Below, piece by piece: positions 8,759 through 18,800 of a stretch of DNA of 36,089 bases (position 1 is the first letter of the stretch; each line of letters begins with the position of its first letter). Origin of the DNA: Candidatus Hydrogenedentota bacterium (lineage in GTDB: Bacteria > Hydrogenedentota > Hydrogenedentia > Hydrogenedentales > CAILVY01). Location of the stretch: contig CAILVY010000287.1 in assembly GCA_903837785.1 (NCBI GenBank), forward strand, positions 1-36,089, written 5' to 3'. The notes beneath the pieces were generated by a model. That model was not told where the DNA came from. It saw only the letters and a list, made by a program, of their open reading frames with translations, and did no database searches. The position numbers and the translations under genes are program-made.

Positions 8759-10738
8759 TCAGCGCAGGCCGCGCTGGAGATGTCCCTTGCCCGCCTCGAT
8801 TTGTTGATGCGCCCCCACGAGCACCAGGACGTCGTTGGGCAGCAATTGAAAGTCGGGCGAGGGATTCGTGGTGGGCTTGCCGGCCCGAACCACGGCGATG
8901 ATCATGCAGCCGGTCACGGCGCGAAGGTTCACCTCGGCAATCGTCTTTCCCGAAGCGGCGCTGTCCTCCGCGAGATAGTACGTTTGCGTGGCGGTTCTTT
9001 CGAGAATCTTGACGAGTTCCGCGGTGGAGGCGCGATCCGTCGGCTTTCCGCGGAGCATGCCGTAGCCGCCTGCGCGCACAGAGGCAATCTGCGCCTCGAC
9101 AATGTTGTCCGGCACCCCGAACTGCCGGAGGACATGGGCGGCGACCTCGACGGAAGTTTCGAAGTCCTGGGGAATCACGAGTTTTGCGCCGAGCTGATAG
9201 AGCCGATCGATGTCGCGCACGAAATTCGTCCGGGCAAGAACATAGAGCTCGGGCCGCCGCGCGCTCACCTGCCCCACAATGCGTTGCGTGGCCTGATGAT
9301 CGTTCACCGCGACGACGAGTGCACGGGCCGTGTCAATGCCCGCATGCTCGAGGATGGACATGCGCGTGGCATCGCCCATGATCACTGTCACGCCGTCCTT
9401 CTGGGCGGCCCGGGCGGTTCCCACGTTCATTTCGATCAGGCAGTGGGGGATATGCGCGTCCCGAAGCATGTGCGCGAGATTCGAACCCGTGAAGCCATAT
9501 CCGATAATGACCACATGATCCTTGTGCTGGCTCGCGGCATGACCCGGCTCCTTGCGCGGCGCGGATCCGCCAAAGCGTCCCGCAACCACCGCGGCCACCG
9601 GGCGCGCGGCGGGAAACAGCAACGCGCCGAGGATCATCGTGCCCACGGCGAACGCGAGGAGCAGGTCAAGCGCCTCCTCCGGCAAGAGGCCCGCCTGATT
9701 GGCCTGAAAACCGAGCACATAACTGAATTCGCTCACGGAACACAACACGATGCCGACTTGCAACCCGATGCGCATCGGCCACCCGGACACGAGCACGGCC
9801 CCGGCCGTCAGCACGGTTTTCCCCAGCAACGTGACAACGATCAGCGCCGCCATCAGCGCGAAGTGATCCAGGAAGGTTCCGAGGTTGACAACCATGCCGA
9901 GGGAGATGAAGAACATGGCGTTGAATACATCCCGGAAGGGCGTTATCTCCGCAACGAGCTGATGACGCTGATCCGCCCCGGCGAGCAAAAGCCCGGCGAT
10001 GCACGCACCCAGCGCCGGCGACCAGCCCAGCACGGAGGCAAGCCATGCCCCGGCACAGGCCATCAAGACGGCGAAGAGGGTGATCAGCTCACGGCCGCCG
10101 TGGCGTGAAATCTGATCCAGGACCCAGGGCAATCCCCAGCGCGCCGCGATCAGAACCGGAACGGTGATCAGCAATCCCAGCACGCCCCACAAGAGGCCGG
10201 AACCACCCGCTTCCGCCTTCGCGCCCGACATCATGGACAGCCCCAGCAGGATAGCGATCACCACCACATCCTGAAGCAGCAAAACGCCGGTGGAGATGAA
10301 TCCCATGCTGGAATGCACCTCGCCCCGGTCACTCAGCAGCTTCAGGGTAATCGCCGTGCTGCTGAGGGACACCGCCACCCCCAGAATGAGCCTCGTGGAG
10401 AAGGGAAGCGCCGTGAACAGACCCAGGACGGCCGTCGTGACCCCCGCCGTGAGTCCGATCTGCAGCAGCGCTGCCATGAGCAATCGCCGCCCCGCGCGCA
10501 TTAAGGGCTCGGGCGACAGTTCTAGACCCACGGTGAACAGAAGCAGCACCAGGCCGAATTCCGCGAGGTGTTCCACGCTTTCGGCGGGCACGAGCTGCCA
10601 ACCCCAGGGGCCGATCGCCATGCCGGCGATGAGAAAGCCCATGATAGAGGGCGCGCGCAGGATGCGGAAGAGCCACGCCGTCAGAATGGCGGCGCCAAAG
10701 ACCAACACGCCTTCCCTCAAGAACGAAATCTCCGTCAT
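8759..10738 (-). CDS. Cation:proton antiporter, CPA2/KefB type with TrkA-N and TrkA-C domains
   Basis: 659 residues. Residues about 1-390 form the polytopic Na+/H+ exchanger domain (start MTEISFLREGVLVFGAAILT; conserved GLELSPE and SLSSTAI segments). A cytoplasmic RCK/TrkA-N domain begins near 406 with IIGYGFTGSNLAHML, a nucleotide-binding Rossmann loop. A TrkA-C domain lies at about 570-659. This layout matches YbaL/KefB/KefC proteins that exchange K+ or Na+ for protons under nucleotide or ligand control. The ligand and ion cannot be fixed from sequence. It lies 54 bases downstream of cstA on the same strand and may be co-transcribed. Its convergent neighbour is the acyl-CoA synthetase. Confidence 0.93.
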   Translation of the reverse strand: MTEISFLREGVLVFGAAILTAWLFRILRAPSIMGFLIAGMAIGPWGWQLVPAESVEHLAEFGLVLLLFTVGLELSPEPLMRAGRRLLMAALLQIGLTAGVTTAVLGLFTALPFSTRLILGVAVSLSSTAITLKLLSDRGEVHSSMGFISTGVLLLQDVVVIAILLGLSMMSGAKAEAGGSGLLWGVLGLLITVPVLIAARWGLPWVLDQISRHGGRELITLFAVLMACAGAWLASVLGWSPALGACIAGLLLAGADQRHQLVAEITPFRDVFNAMFFISLGMVVNLGTFLDHFALMAALIVVTLLGKTVLTAGAVLVSGWPMRIGLQVGIVLCSVSEFSYVLGFQANQAGLLPEEALDLLLAFAVGTMILGALLFPAARPVAAVVAGRFGGSAPRKEPGHAASQHKDHVVIIGYGFTGSNLAHMLRDAHIPHCLIEMNVGTARAAQKDGVTVIMGDATRMSILEHAGIDTARALVVAVNDHQATQRIVGQVSARRPELYVLARTNFVRDIDRLYQLGAKLVIPQDFETSVEVAAHVLRQFGVPDNIVEAQIASVRAGGYGMLRGKPTDRASTAELVKILERTATQTYYLAEDSAASGKTIAEVNLRAVTGCMIIAVVRAGKPTTNPSPDFQLLPNDVLVLVGAHQQIEAGKGHLQRGLR

Positions 10739-10792
10739 GGGAACAAACGACCCTCTCTTTCAATCAGTGGAGCTTGCAGAGGCCCACGAGGC

Positions 10793-12571
10793 TCAGGCTT
10801 CGCTCGCCTCACTCGCATCACGCTTCGCTGCGCCCGCGGCTTCCGGGGCCCGGGCGCCCAGCATGCTTCGCGCCCCTAGCGCTATCACGCCGAGCGAGAG
10901 AGCCAGCATGAGGCTGGCAACCACCGTGAGTATATGATTCGAATCCCGGATGTACTGTTGCAGCAGAATGACCAGCGAGGCGAGGGTGATCACGATCATG
11001 AAGATCGCGGGGTACAGGGCGAAGAAGTACTTCCGTCCCCGGAAGAAGAGCCAGACCGTCATTGTGATCAGGGTCAACGCCGCCAGCATCTGGTTGGCCG
11101 CGCCGAAGATGGGCCAGAGCTTGTTGAACGCGTTGCCTTGCGCAAGCAGCCACATCAGCAGCACCGCCAGCAAAGAATTGAAGAGGTAATGCTTGAGCAG
11201 CGCGGGCGGGCGGGCGAAGATCGTCGCCCACAGTTCTTCAAAGAGATAGCGGTTGAAACGGACCGCCGCATCCAGGGTCGTGATTACGAACCCTTCCACC
11301 AGCAGGATGCCGAAGACGGTGCCCAAGTCCATGGGAATCCCGAGACTCTGCTTGCAGAGGTGCCCGACCGACAGGCTGAATGCGAGGATCGGGTTGGACT
11401 TGACGCCCGCTTCCGCGGGGAAGACCAGGGTCTTGTAGTCCGCGTATTGCAGGCCGACGGCCACCGCCAGCAGCACACAGATCGCCAAGAGGGTCTCGAG
11501 CATCATCGCGTTGAAGCCGATGCGCCGGGCGTCACGCTCGCTCCGCAATTGCTTTCCGGTGGTTCCGCCGGCGACCAGCGAGTGAAAGCCGGAAATCGCG
11601 CCGCAGGCGATTGTGATGAACATGATGGGGAAGATATACCCCAGCTTCATGCTGCCCTCCGCAAAATTGAACGGGGGCATATTCATCGGCGCGCCGGAGA
11701 ACCCCGCAATCAGCAGGGACGCGGCCAGCAGCAGGATACCGGCGTACAGAATCTGCACGTTGATGAAGTCTCGAGGCTGAAGGATTATCCACACGGGCAG
11801 CCCCGCGGCAAAAAACACGTAGATGGAAATCAGGATTTGCCACGACTGTGCCGAGAGGATTATCGGACAGTAGATGCCGGCCACAACGGAGCCGAGACAG
11901 ATGGCGGCCGCCAAGGGATAGGCAGTCCGCCCGCTGATGTTCCGCCGATAGATCAGCCAGCCCAGGAAGGGGGAGAACAGCGTGACAATCACGACCGACG
12001 TCGAGGCGATGCCGCCGATCCGGCCGTTCAGCACCCCGTTTACCGATTCCGTCTTGAGCAGCGTCTGGCCTTCGTTGATGCCCAGCTTGGCCAGGGGCCA
12101 CAAGGACGTGAGCGAAACGGACACGGCGCTGAGAAAGGCCGAGGTGATCAGGATGAGCATCAGAATCGTGAACAGAATGAAGAGAATAAACCCGGCCCGC
12201 CCGAAGGTTCGGCGCGCAACCTCCGCCATGGACTTGCCGCCTTCCCGCATGCACACGAAAAGCGAGGTGAAATCGTGCACCGCGCCGATGAATACGCCGC
12301 CCAGGACCAGCCAGATCCACGCCGGGATGTATCCGTAGAGGATGGCCACTGTCGGGCCGAGAATGGGCCCCGCGCCGGCAATCGCCGAGAAATGATGGGC
12401 GAAAAGCACGTGTGGTTTGGTGGGAACATAATCGCGGCCGTCATTGCACTCGACCGCGGGCGTCGGGCGCTCCGGATTCTCGCCCAAGGCCTTTGCCAGG
12501 TAGGGGCTGTAATACCGGATTGCCAATCCGAGCGCCGCCAGCGCCAGAATCAAGAATAGCAGCACGCTCAT
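10793..12571 (-). CDS. cstA: Carbon starvation protein CstA-family transporter
   Basis: 592 residues with many hydrophobic helices. Hallmarks of the CstA/BtsT family are near the N-terminus: YYSPYLAKALG, HHFSAIAGAGPILGPT and LGGVFIGAVHDF; later come GFHSLVAGGTTGKQL and WPIFGAANQMLAALTL. In enterobacteria these proteins import peptides or pyruvate on nutrient limitation. This form is about 100 residues shorter than E. coli CstA, as in many non-enteric bacteria. AAGGAG stands six bases before the ATG, and a perfect TATAAT lies 127 bases upstream. No YbdD-like small partner or BtsSR two-component system is visible here. Substrate is inference from the family. Confidence 0.94.
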   Translation of the reverse strand: MSVLLFLILALAALGLAIRYYSPYLAKALGENPERPTPAVECNDGRDYVPTKPHVLFAHHFSAIAGAGPILGPTVAILYGYIPAWIWLVLGGVFIGAVHDFTSLFVCMREGGKSMAEVARRTFGRAGFILFILFTILMLILITSAFLSAVSVSLTSLWPLAKLGINEGQTLLKTESVNGVLNGRIGGIASTSVVIVTLFSPFLGWLIYRRNISGRTAYPLAAAICLGSVVAGIYCPIILSAQSWQILISIYVFFAAGLPVWIILQPRDFINVQILYAGILLLAASLLIAGFSGAPMNMPPFNFAEGSMKLGYIFPIMFITIACGAISGFHSLVAGGTTGKQLRSERDARRIGFNAMMLETLLAICVLLAVAVGLQYADYKTLVFPAEAGVKSNPILAFSLSVGHLCKQSLGIPMDLGTVFGILLVEGFVITTLDAAVRFNRYLFEELWATIFARPPALLKHYLFNSLLAVLLMWLLAQGNAFNKLWPIFGAANQMLAALTLITMTVWLFFRGRKYFFALYPAIFMIVITLASLVILLQQYIRDSNHILTVVASLMLALSLGVIALGARSMLGARAPEAAGAAKRDASEASEA

Positions 12572-12697
12572 GGCTGACTCCTTCTATGCTTTCGGTGGTA
12601 TCGGGAGTTCGACGGCGGCGCCGAACCTCCATCCACCGGCCCCATTTCTGCCATCTGCCCCTTCTCCTCTGGCGCCTCCCGCTTCTCATGGGGAAGC

Positions 12698-12703
12698 ATT
12701 ATA
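12698..12703 (-). promoter_or_regulatory. -10 box of the cstA promoter
   Basis: The minus strand has a perfect TATAAT. The -35 region is poor (CTGTAC or TGTACG at 17-18 bases), so an activator may be needed. The leader would be about 120 bases. Confidence 0.45.
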
Positions 12704-12738
12704 CCCGGCATTCATTGTATCGTACAGGAGAGAATTTG

Positions 12739-12747
12739 TGCTAAACT
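12739..12747 (+). promoter_or_regulatory. Extended -10 element upstream of exbB
   Basis: TGCTAAACT is an extended -10 form about 70 bases before the exbB-like start. No clear -35 is present. It resembles the TGCTAGAAT found before the DUF1559 gene. Confidence 0.35.
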
Positions 12748-12817
12748 TTCGCGGCGCTGCAGGGCGGGGGAAACCTTTCCGGAGATGCGGCGATAGATAC
12801 GGAACAAGGAGTGTTGC

Positions 12818-13489
12818 ATGGAGCTGTTGTGGTTTGCGATCACGAAAGACTGGGCAGTCCTGATGCCGATTGTCCTGTGTTCGGTGCTGGTGATGGCGGT
12901 GACAATCGAGCGCTGGAATTTCTACCGCCGCAACCGCCGGGACGTGCTGGAATTCATCAACCGCATGGACCGGGACCTTCAGCGGAACAGCCTGGAATCG
13001 GCCCTGAATATTTCCACGGAAGTGGGCGGGCTTCTTGGGGAAGTGGCCTCGGAGGGCATCCGCATCCTGCATGAACAACGGAGTAGCTTCGAGCGCCTCT
13101 TTGACATAACCTCCAACCTGGCCACGCGGAAGCTGGAACGCAACTTGTCCGTCCTGGGCACCGTGGCAACGGTTTCTCCGTATCTGGGGCTCTTCGGAAC
13201 CGTGGTGCGCATCCTCCTCACCTTCGGCGAAATGTCCAAGGGGGCGGTGGGCGCCGGCGGCGCGCAGGACATCATGTTCGGCATCGGGTCCGCGCTTATC
13301 GCGACAGCCTTCGGCCTGGCCGTCGCCATCACTTCCGTGGCGCTGAACAACTACTTCCACACGGTGGTCGGACGCTGGGAGGAAGACTTCCAGATTCTGA
13401 AGCTGCTCTTCATGTCCGTCACGGAGCAGCGCCGGCCCGCGGCGGTCCCGCCGACGCAACCGGCCTATCCCCGGCGCACGGAGATCTGA
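12818..13489 (+). CDS. MotA/TolQ/ExbB family proton channel protein
   Basis: 223 residues. Three membrane helices fit TolQ/ExbB: about 15-33, 113-139 (VATVSPYLGLFGTVVRILLTF) and 157-181 (IGSALIATAFGLAVAITSVA). The conserved P-x-LGLFGTV motif and polar residues in the last two helices line the proton path. The large loop between helix 1 and 2 is cytoplasmic. AAGGAG lies six bases before the ATG. Two ExbD-like genes follow at once, so this is the motor unit of an ExbB-ExbD type complex that uses the proton gradient to drive an envelope process. No tonB, tolA or receptor gene is in view, so the client is unknown. Confidence 0.93.
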   Translation: MELLWFAITKDWAVLMPIVLCSVLVMAVTIERWNFYRRNRRDVLEFINRMDRDLQRNSLESALNISTEVGGLLGEVASEGIRILHEQRSSFERLFDITSNLATRKLERNLSVLGTVATVSPYLGLFGTVVRILLTFGEMSKGAVGAGGAQDIMFGIGSALIATAFGLAVAITSVALNNYFHTVVGRWEEDFQILKLLFMSVTEQRRPAAVPPTQPAYPRRTEI

Positions 13490-13497
13490 GACCCGCC

Positions 13498-13986
13498 ATG
13501 CATCTTGCAGGCAAAACGAAACGGCGGCTGGTCGATGAAATCAACATCACCCCGCTCACGGACGTCTTCCTGGTCCTGCTGATCATCATGATGGTGATCG
13601 CGCCCATGATGAAGATGACCCGGATGGACATCCGCACGCCCGAGGTGGACAGCGGGGGCGAACTGGATCCCAAGCGCCTCCTGGTCGAGGTCACGAAGGA
13701 AGGGGCGTACTACGTGGGCGGCGCGCAGACGAGCGAGCCGGAATTGGCGAACACGCTCAAGGCCAAGGCCACGGAGCCGGCCGGCGAACGAGGGCTCATC
13801 ATCCAGGGCGATCGAGAGGCCCTGAGCAAGTATGCGCTCATCATCTTCCAGGCGGCCAAGACGGCCGAGTACAAGGAAGTAACGCTGGCGGTGGCCACGA
13901 AGGCGCCGGTGAGCAGCCTGGAAAAGGGGACGGACGGCGCGCCGGTCACGCCGCAGCTCCAACCGCTGGAGACGCCCGCCCCATGA
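13498..13986 (+). CDS. ExbD/TolR biopolymer transport protein, copy 1
   Basis: 162 residues. A short cytoplasmic N-terminus is followed by one membrane helix starting at EINITPLTDVFLVLLIIMMV. D22 is the membrane aspartate that is essential in ExbD/TolR. A periplasmic domain follows, with the conserved IIQGDREALSKYALIIFQAA region, and a Pro-rich end. It starts eight bases after the exbB stop and its end overlaps the next gene by ATGA. Copies 1 and 2 share the membrane helix almost exactly but differ in the periplasmic part, so they could form a heterodimer inside the ExbB pentamer. Confidence 0.92.
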   Translation: MHLAGKTKRRLVDEINITPLTDVFLVLLIIMMVIAPMMKMTRMDIRTPEVDSGGELDPKRLLVEVTKEGAYYVGGAQTSEPELANTLKAKATEPAGERGLIIQGDREALSKYALIIFQAAKTAEYKEVTLAVATKAPVSSLEKGTDGAPVTPQLQPLETPAP

Positions 13987-14426
13987 AACGGCTGGCCCAA
14001 TCCCAGATCAGCGAAATCAACATCACGCCCCTGACAGACGTGTTCCTCGTGCTGCTCATCATCATGATGGTTGTCACGCCGATGATCAATTTCGCCGGGC
14101 TCCCGCTCAGCGTATCCACGGAGGAAGGCGACAGCAAGCCTCAGAAGCCGACTTCAAAGGTGATCACGGTCAAAGTGGATGCCGAAGGAAACATTACTGT
14201 CAACGGCGAAACCGTCACGCGGACCTTCCTGGCCGCGGATCTCCGCGCCCGGCTTGCGAAGAATCCCGAGGGAACCGTGGTCCAGGTGCATCCGAACGCG
14301 CCCTATGATGCGCTGACGTTTGCGCTCGGCGCGGTCTACAAGGCCGGGATTCTCCGCGTAAATGTCTTCGAAGAGAAAGTGAGCGATACGGCCGGCGCCC
14401 CGGCGGCGCCCCCGGCCAAATCGTAG
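13983..14426 (+). CDS. ExbD/TolR biopolymer transport protein, copy 2
   Basis: 147 residues. The N-terminus MKRLAQSQISEINITPLTDV leads into one membrane helix with the essential aspartate D19. The periplasmic domain includes VKVDAEGNITVNGETV and VVQVHPNAPYDALTFALGAV, typical of ExbD. It ends in an Ala/Pro-rich tail. It overlaps copy 1 by four bases (ATGA) and is followed after 29 bases by an MFS transporter gene with its own good Shine-Dalgarno, so the four genes may be one operon. Confidence 0.92.
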   Translation: MKRLAQSQISEINITPLTDVFLVLLIIMMVVTPMINFAGLPLSVSTEEGDSKPQKPTSKVITVKVDAEGNITVNGETVTRTFLAADLRARLAKNPEGTVVQVHPNAPYDALTFALGAVYKAGILRVNVFEEKVSDTAGAPAAPPAKS

Positions 14427-14455
14427 CCCAGTATCCAGCCAGAAGGAGCGCGGCC

Positions 14456-15742
<1,287 letters not shown>

Positions 15743-15886
15743 CCCTGTATTCAGGAGGCGATCGACGGCCGCTGCTTTTCTGGCCGGGTCAAGGACGGCC
15801 ACGGCTTGTTCGCTGCCTGATGTCCGGCGCATCGCCCGGCTCTCCGGCTTCGGCACGAGCCGCGTGATTCGCCTTCTCGCCTCGCC

Positions 15887-18800
15887 TCACTTCCGCGCAC
15901 TGTATTCATAGGCGCCCATGTCGTAAGCACCGCCCTGTGGGCGCGGCACGCCGAGAAGGTCCGTGTCGGGGACGCCTGAATACGGGCCCACGCCCGCGTC
16001 GATGCACGGCGAACCGCCCAGCAATTGGTAGTTGTCGTTGGCCGCGTCCACGAATGCCGGGTCGTCCGTGATATTGCCATTGTTGGTGTCGCCACCCTGG
16101 ACGCACGAAGTCAGCACGACCGTTGCGCCACCATTATCGTGGTAGATTTCACCACCGGAATCGCCCCGGAAGATGCAATTCGTGACCGTGGGGCTGCCCA
16201 TCCTATTGCGCATGGCGCCGCCCGAACCCGCCGTGTTCAGAGAGACGGTGCAGTTGGTCACGCTGGGAGAGCAGATTTCGTTGAACATGGCGCCGCCTTC
16301 TGGGGCCGTATTCCTGAAGAACAGGCAATTGCTTATGGCCGCATCGCCTTTTTCCGTGTATACACCCCCGCCATAGCTGTTCGCCGAGTTGTGGTGAAAC
16401 GTGCACGCGCTGACGACGGGCGCACAGTTCGAGTTCATCATTCCACCGCCGTAGTATTCGGTTGAGTTCTGATAGAACGTGCAGCCGCTCACCACGACGG
16501 GGCTGTAGGAATTGGCCATTCCGCCCCCGAAAGATGCGGTCGAGTTGCCGGAAAACGTGCAGTCGGTCACTTCCGCCAGCGCAAAAGAATTCTGCATTCC
16601 GCCGCCGCCGCCGAAGCCCGTAGCCGTGTTGTTGGAGAAGGTGCAGTGGGTCACGACGGCTGTTCCTTGTCCGTCAGTGCTGTTGCACAATCCCCCGCCG
16701 CCGCCGTCGCCCGCCGTATTTCCGGTGAAGGTGCAGTTGGTCACGGTGGTCAGGGGCGATTGTGTGTAGATGCCCCCGCCGGCGTTCGTCGCGGTGTTTC
16801 CGGAGAACACGCAGTTGCTCACCGTGGCCTTGCAGTAAAGGCTCCTGTAACCGCCGCCAAAATCGGCCGTGCCGTTCTGAATGGTAAAACCATCGAGCGT
16901 CACGCTGTTCATGCAATACACACACCGGCGCGCCGATTGGCCGTCAAGGATCGTCGTGTTGGCGAGCCAGTTGCGCTCGTCCTGCGCGTCTTCCGTGCCG
17001 GCGAAGCCGCCGTAAACATTGACGCCGGACTTCATTTCAATCACTTGGTCTCCGGCGCCGGTATAGGTTCCCGCGGCGACCCAGATTTCGCCTTCATGCA
17101 GATTACCAATGGCCGCCTGAATGGAGGTAAAGGCCGTTTCCCATGAACGACCGTCCTCTGTGCCGGACGCATTGGCCAGGCTCACGCGGCGCACTCCCGA
17201 TTCAAGCGTCGGGTCGTAGCCGAGCGGGAGTTCCGCGCCGTCGTCGTATCCATCCCCGTCGGTGTCGGTCACGATGGGATTCGTGCCGTAAAGGCTCTCC
17301 TGGAGGTCAGACAATGTGTCGGAGTCGGCGTCGGAAGCCGCGTCGGCGGAGCTGAGGTTCTGGAAATGTTCCTGTTCCCACGCATCGCTGATGCCGTCGC
17401 CGTCCGAATCGTCCAACTCGTAGGCGCCCATATCGACGGCCCCGTCTTGTGGTCGTGTCACGCCGCGGATATCCGTGCCCGGAGCGCCGTCCGATGCGCC
17501 CGCGTTAATGCACGGCGACGTGGGCTGGACACGCCCCGCCGCGCCCAGCGTTCCGGCGATGAGCGGATCGTCTGCCATGTTTCCGTCGCCCGGGTAGCCG
17601 CCCTGGACGCAGGAATAGGTCACACTGAGCGTGCCGCCCACCACGTAGAATTCGCTCGGGCCCGTGGCATTCGTATCGCCCCAGAGAATGCAGTTGCGTA
17701 TCGTTACCGCGGACGTGGCGCCACCGATTGCGACTACGCCATGGGTGTCAGGACTAAAATTCTCGAAAAGGGTGCAGTTCGTCAGATTCAGTATCGCGTT
17801 GTAGGCCTGTACGGCCCCGTACGAATTCCGAATGAGAACACAGTTGGTCACGGACAGGGACCCGTCAGACGCATAGAGGCCCGCCCCGCCGTTATTGAGG
17901 AAAGCGCAGTTGGCAATGGAACCTGTTGAGCCGACGCTCATCACTGCTTGGAATTGGTTCCGGGTAAAGGTACAGCCGCTCACAAACGTGGTCGAGGAAA
18001 AGCCGATGAGAAAGGTTGCCTGGCCCTTGTTCTCGGCAAACGTGCAGCCGGTCACCTGCGACGACGAGCCGATATCCACAAACGTGCACCCCCTGCTGTT
18101 GTTCTTGATGAATGTGCAATGGGTCACGGTGGGCGAGGCCGCTTCGTTATACATCGCGTCACCGTACCCGGCATAGACACTCTTGGACGGGAAGTACGCT
18201 TCATTTCCCGTGAAGGTGCAGTTCTCGACTGCGGGCGAGGTGGATAGGTTGTACATTCCAGCGCCGGAGTCCACCGTGTATCCGTTCTGGACGACGAACC
18301 CATCGAGCCGCGCCTCGTTCGCGCCAATCACGCACCGCCGCGTGGCCTCACCGTCAATGATCGTTTTGTTGGTCTCCCAATTGCGCTGGCCACGCGCGGA
18401 TTCCGTCCCCGCGAACCCGCCATAGAGCGCAACGTTCGCCTTCATGGTGACGACCGGGTCTGTGGTGGAGGTGTAAGTCCCCGCCGCCACCCACACTTCG
18501 TCGTTGGGCGCTGCCGCGGCGTCTACCCCCTCCTGGATCGAGCCCAGCGGCGAATCCCAGGACGTCCCATCGCCCGTGCCGCCCGGCGCCACGTACACAA
18601 TCGCGCCGGCGGCGAATACGGCCGTCACGGTGACGTCGCCGGTCACGTTCGCATCCGTGCGGGGATTCTCGAACGAACCATCGCTCCACTGGACAAAATG
18701 GAAACCCGATGCGGATGCCGCCGTCACCGGCGTGCCATCTTGACCGTACGCAACAGTCTGCAGAGACTCACCCACAATACTGCCGTTGGCGTCCGCCGTA

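Noticed and set aside
10934..12559. 541-codon plus-strand open frame
   Set aside because: It mirrors cstA on the opposite strand and has a Gln/Glu/Arg-rich composition typical of the antisense of a membrane protein.
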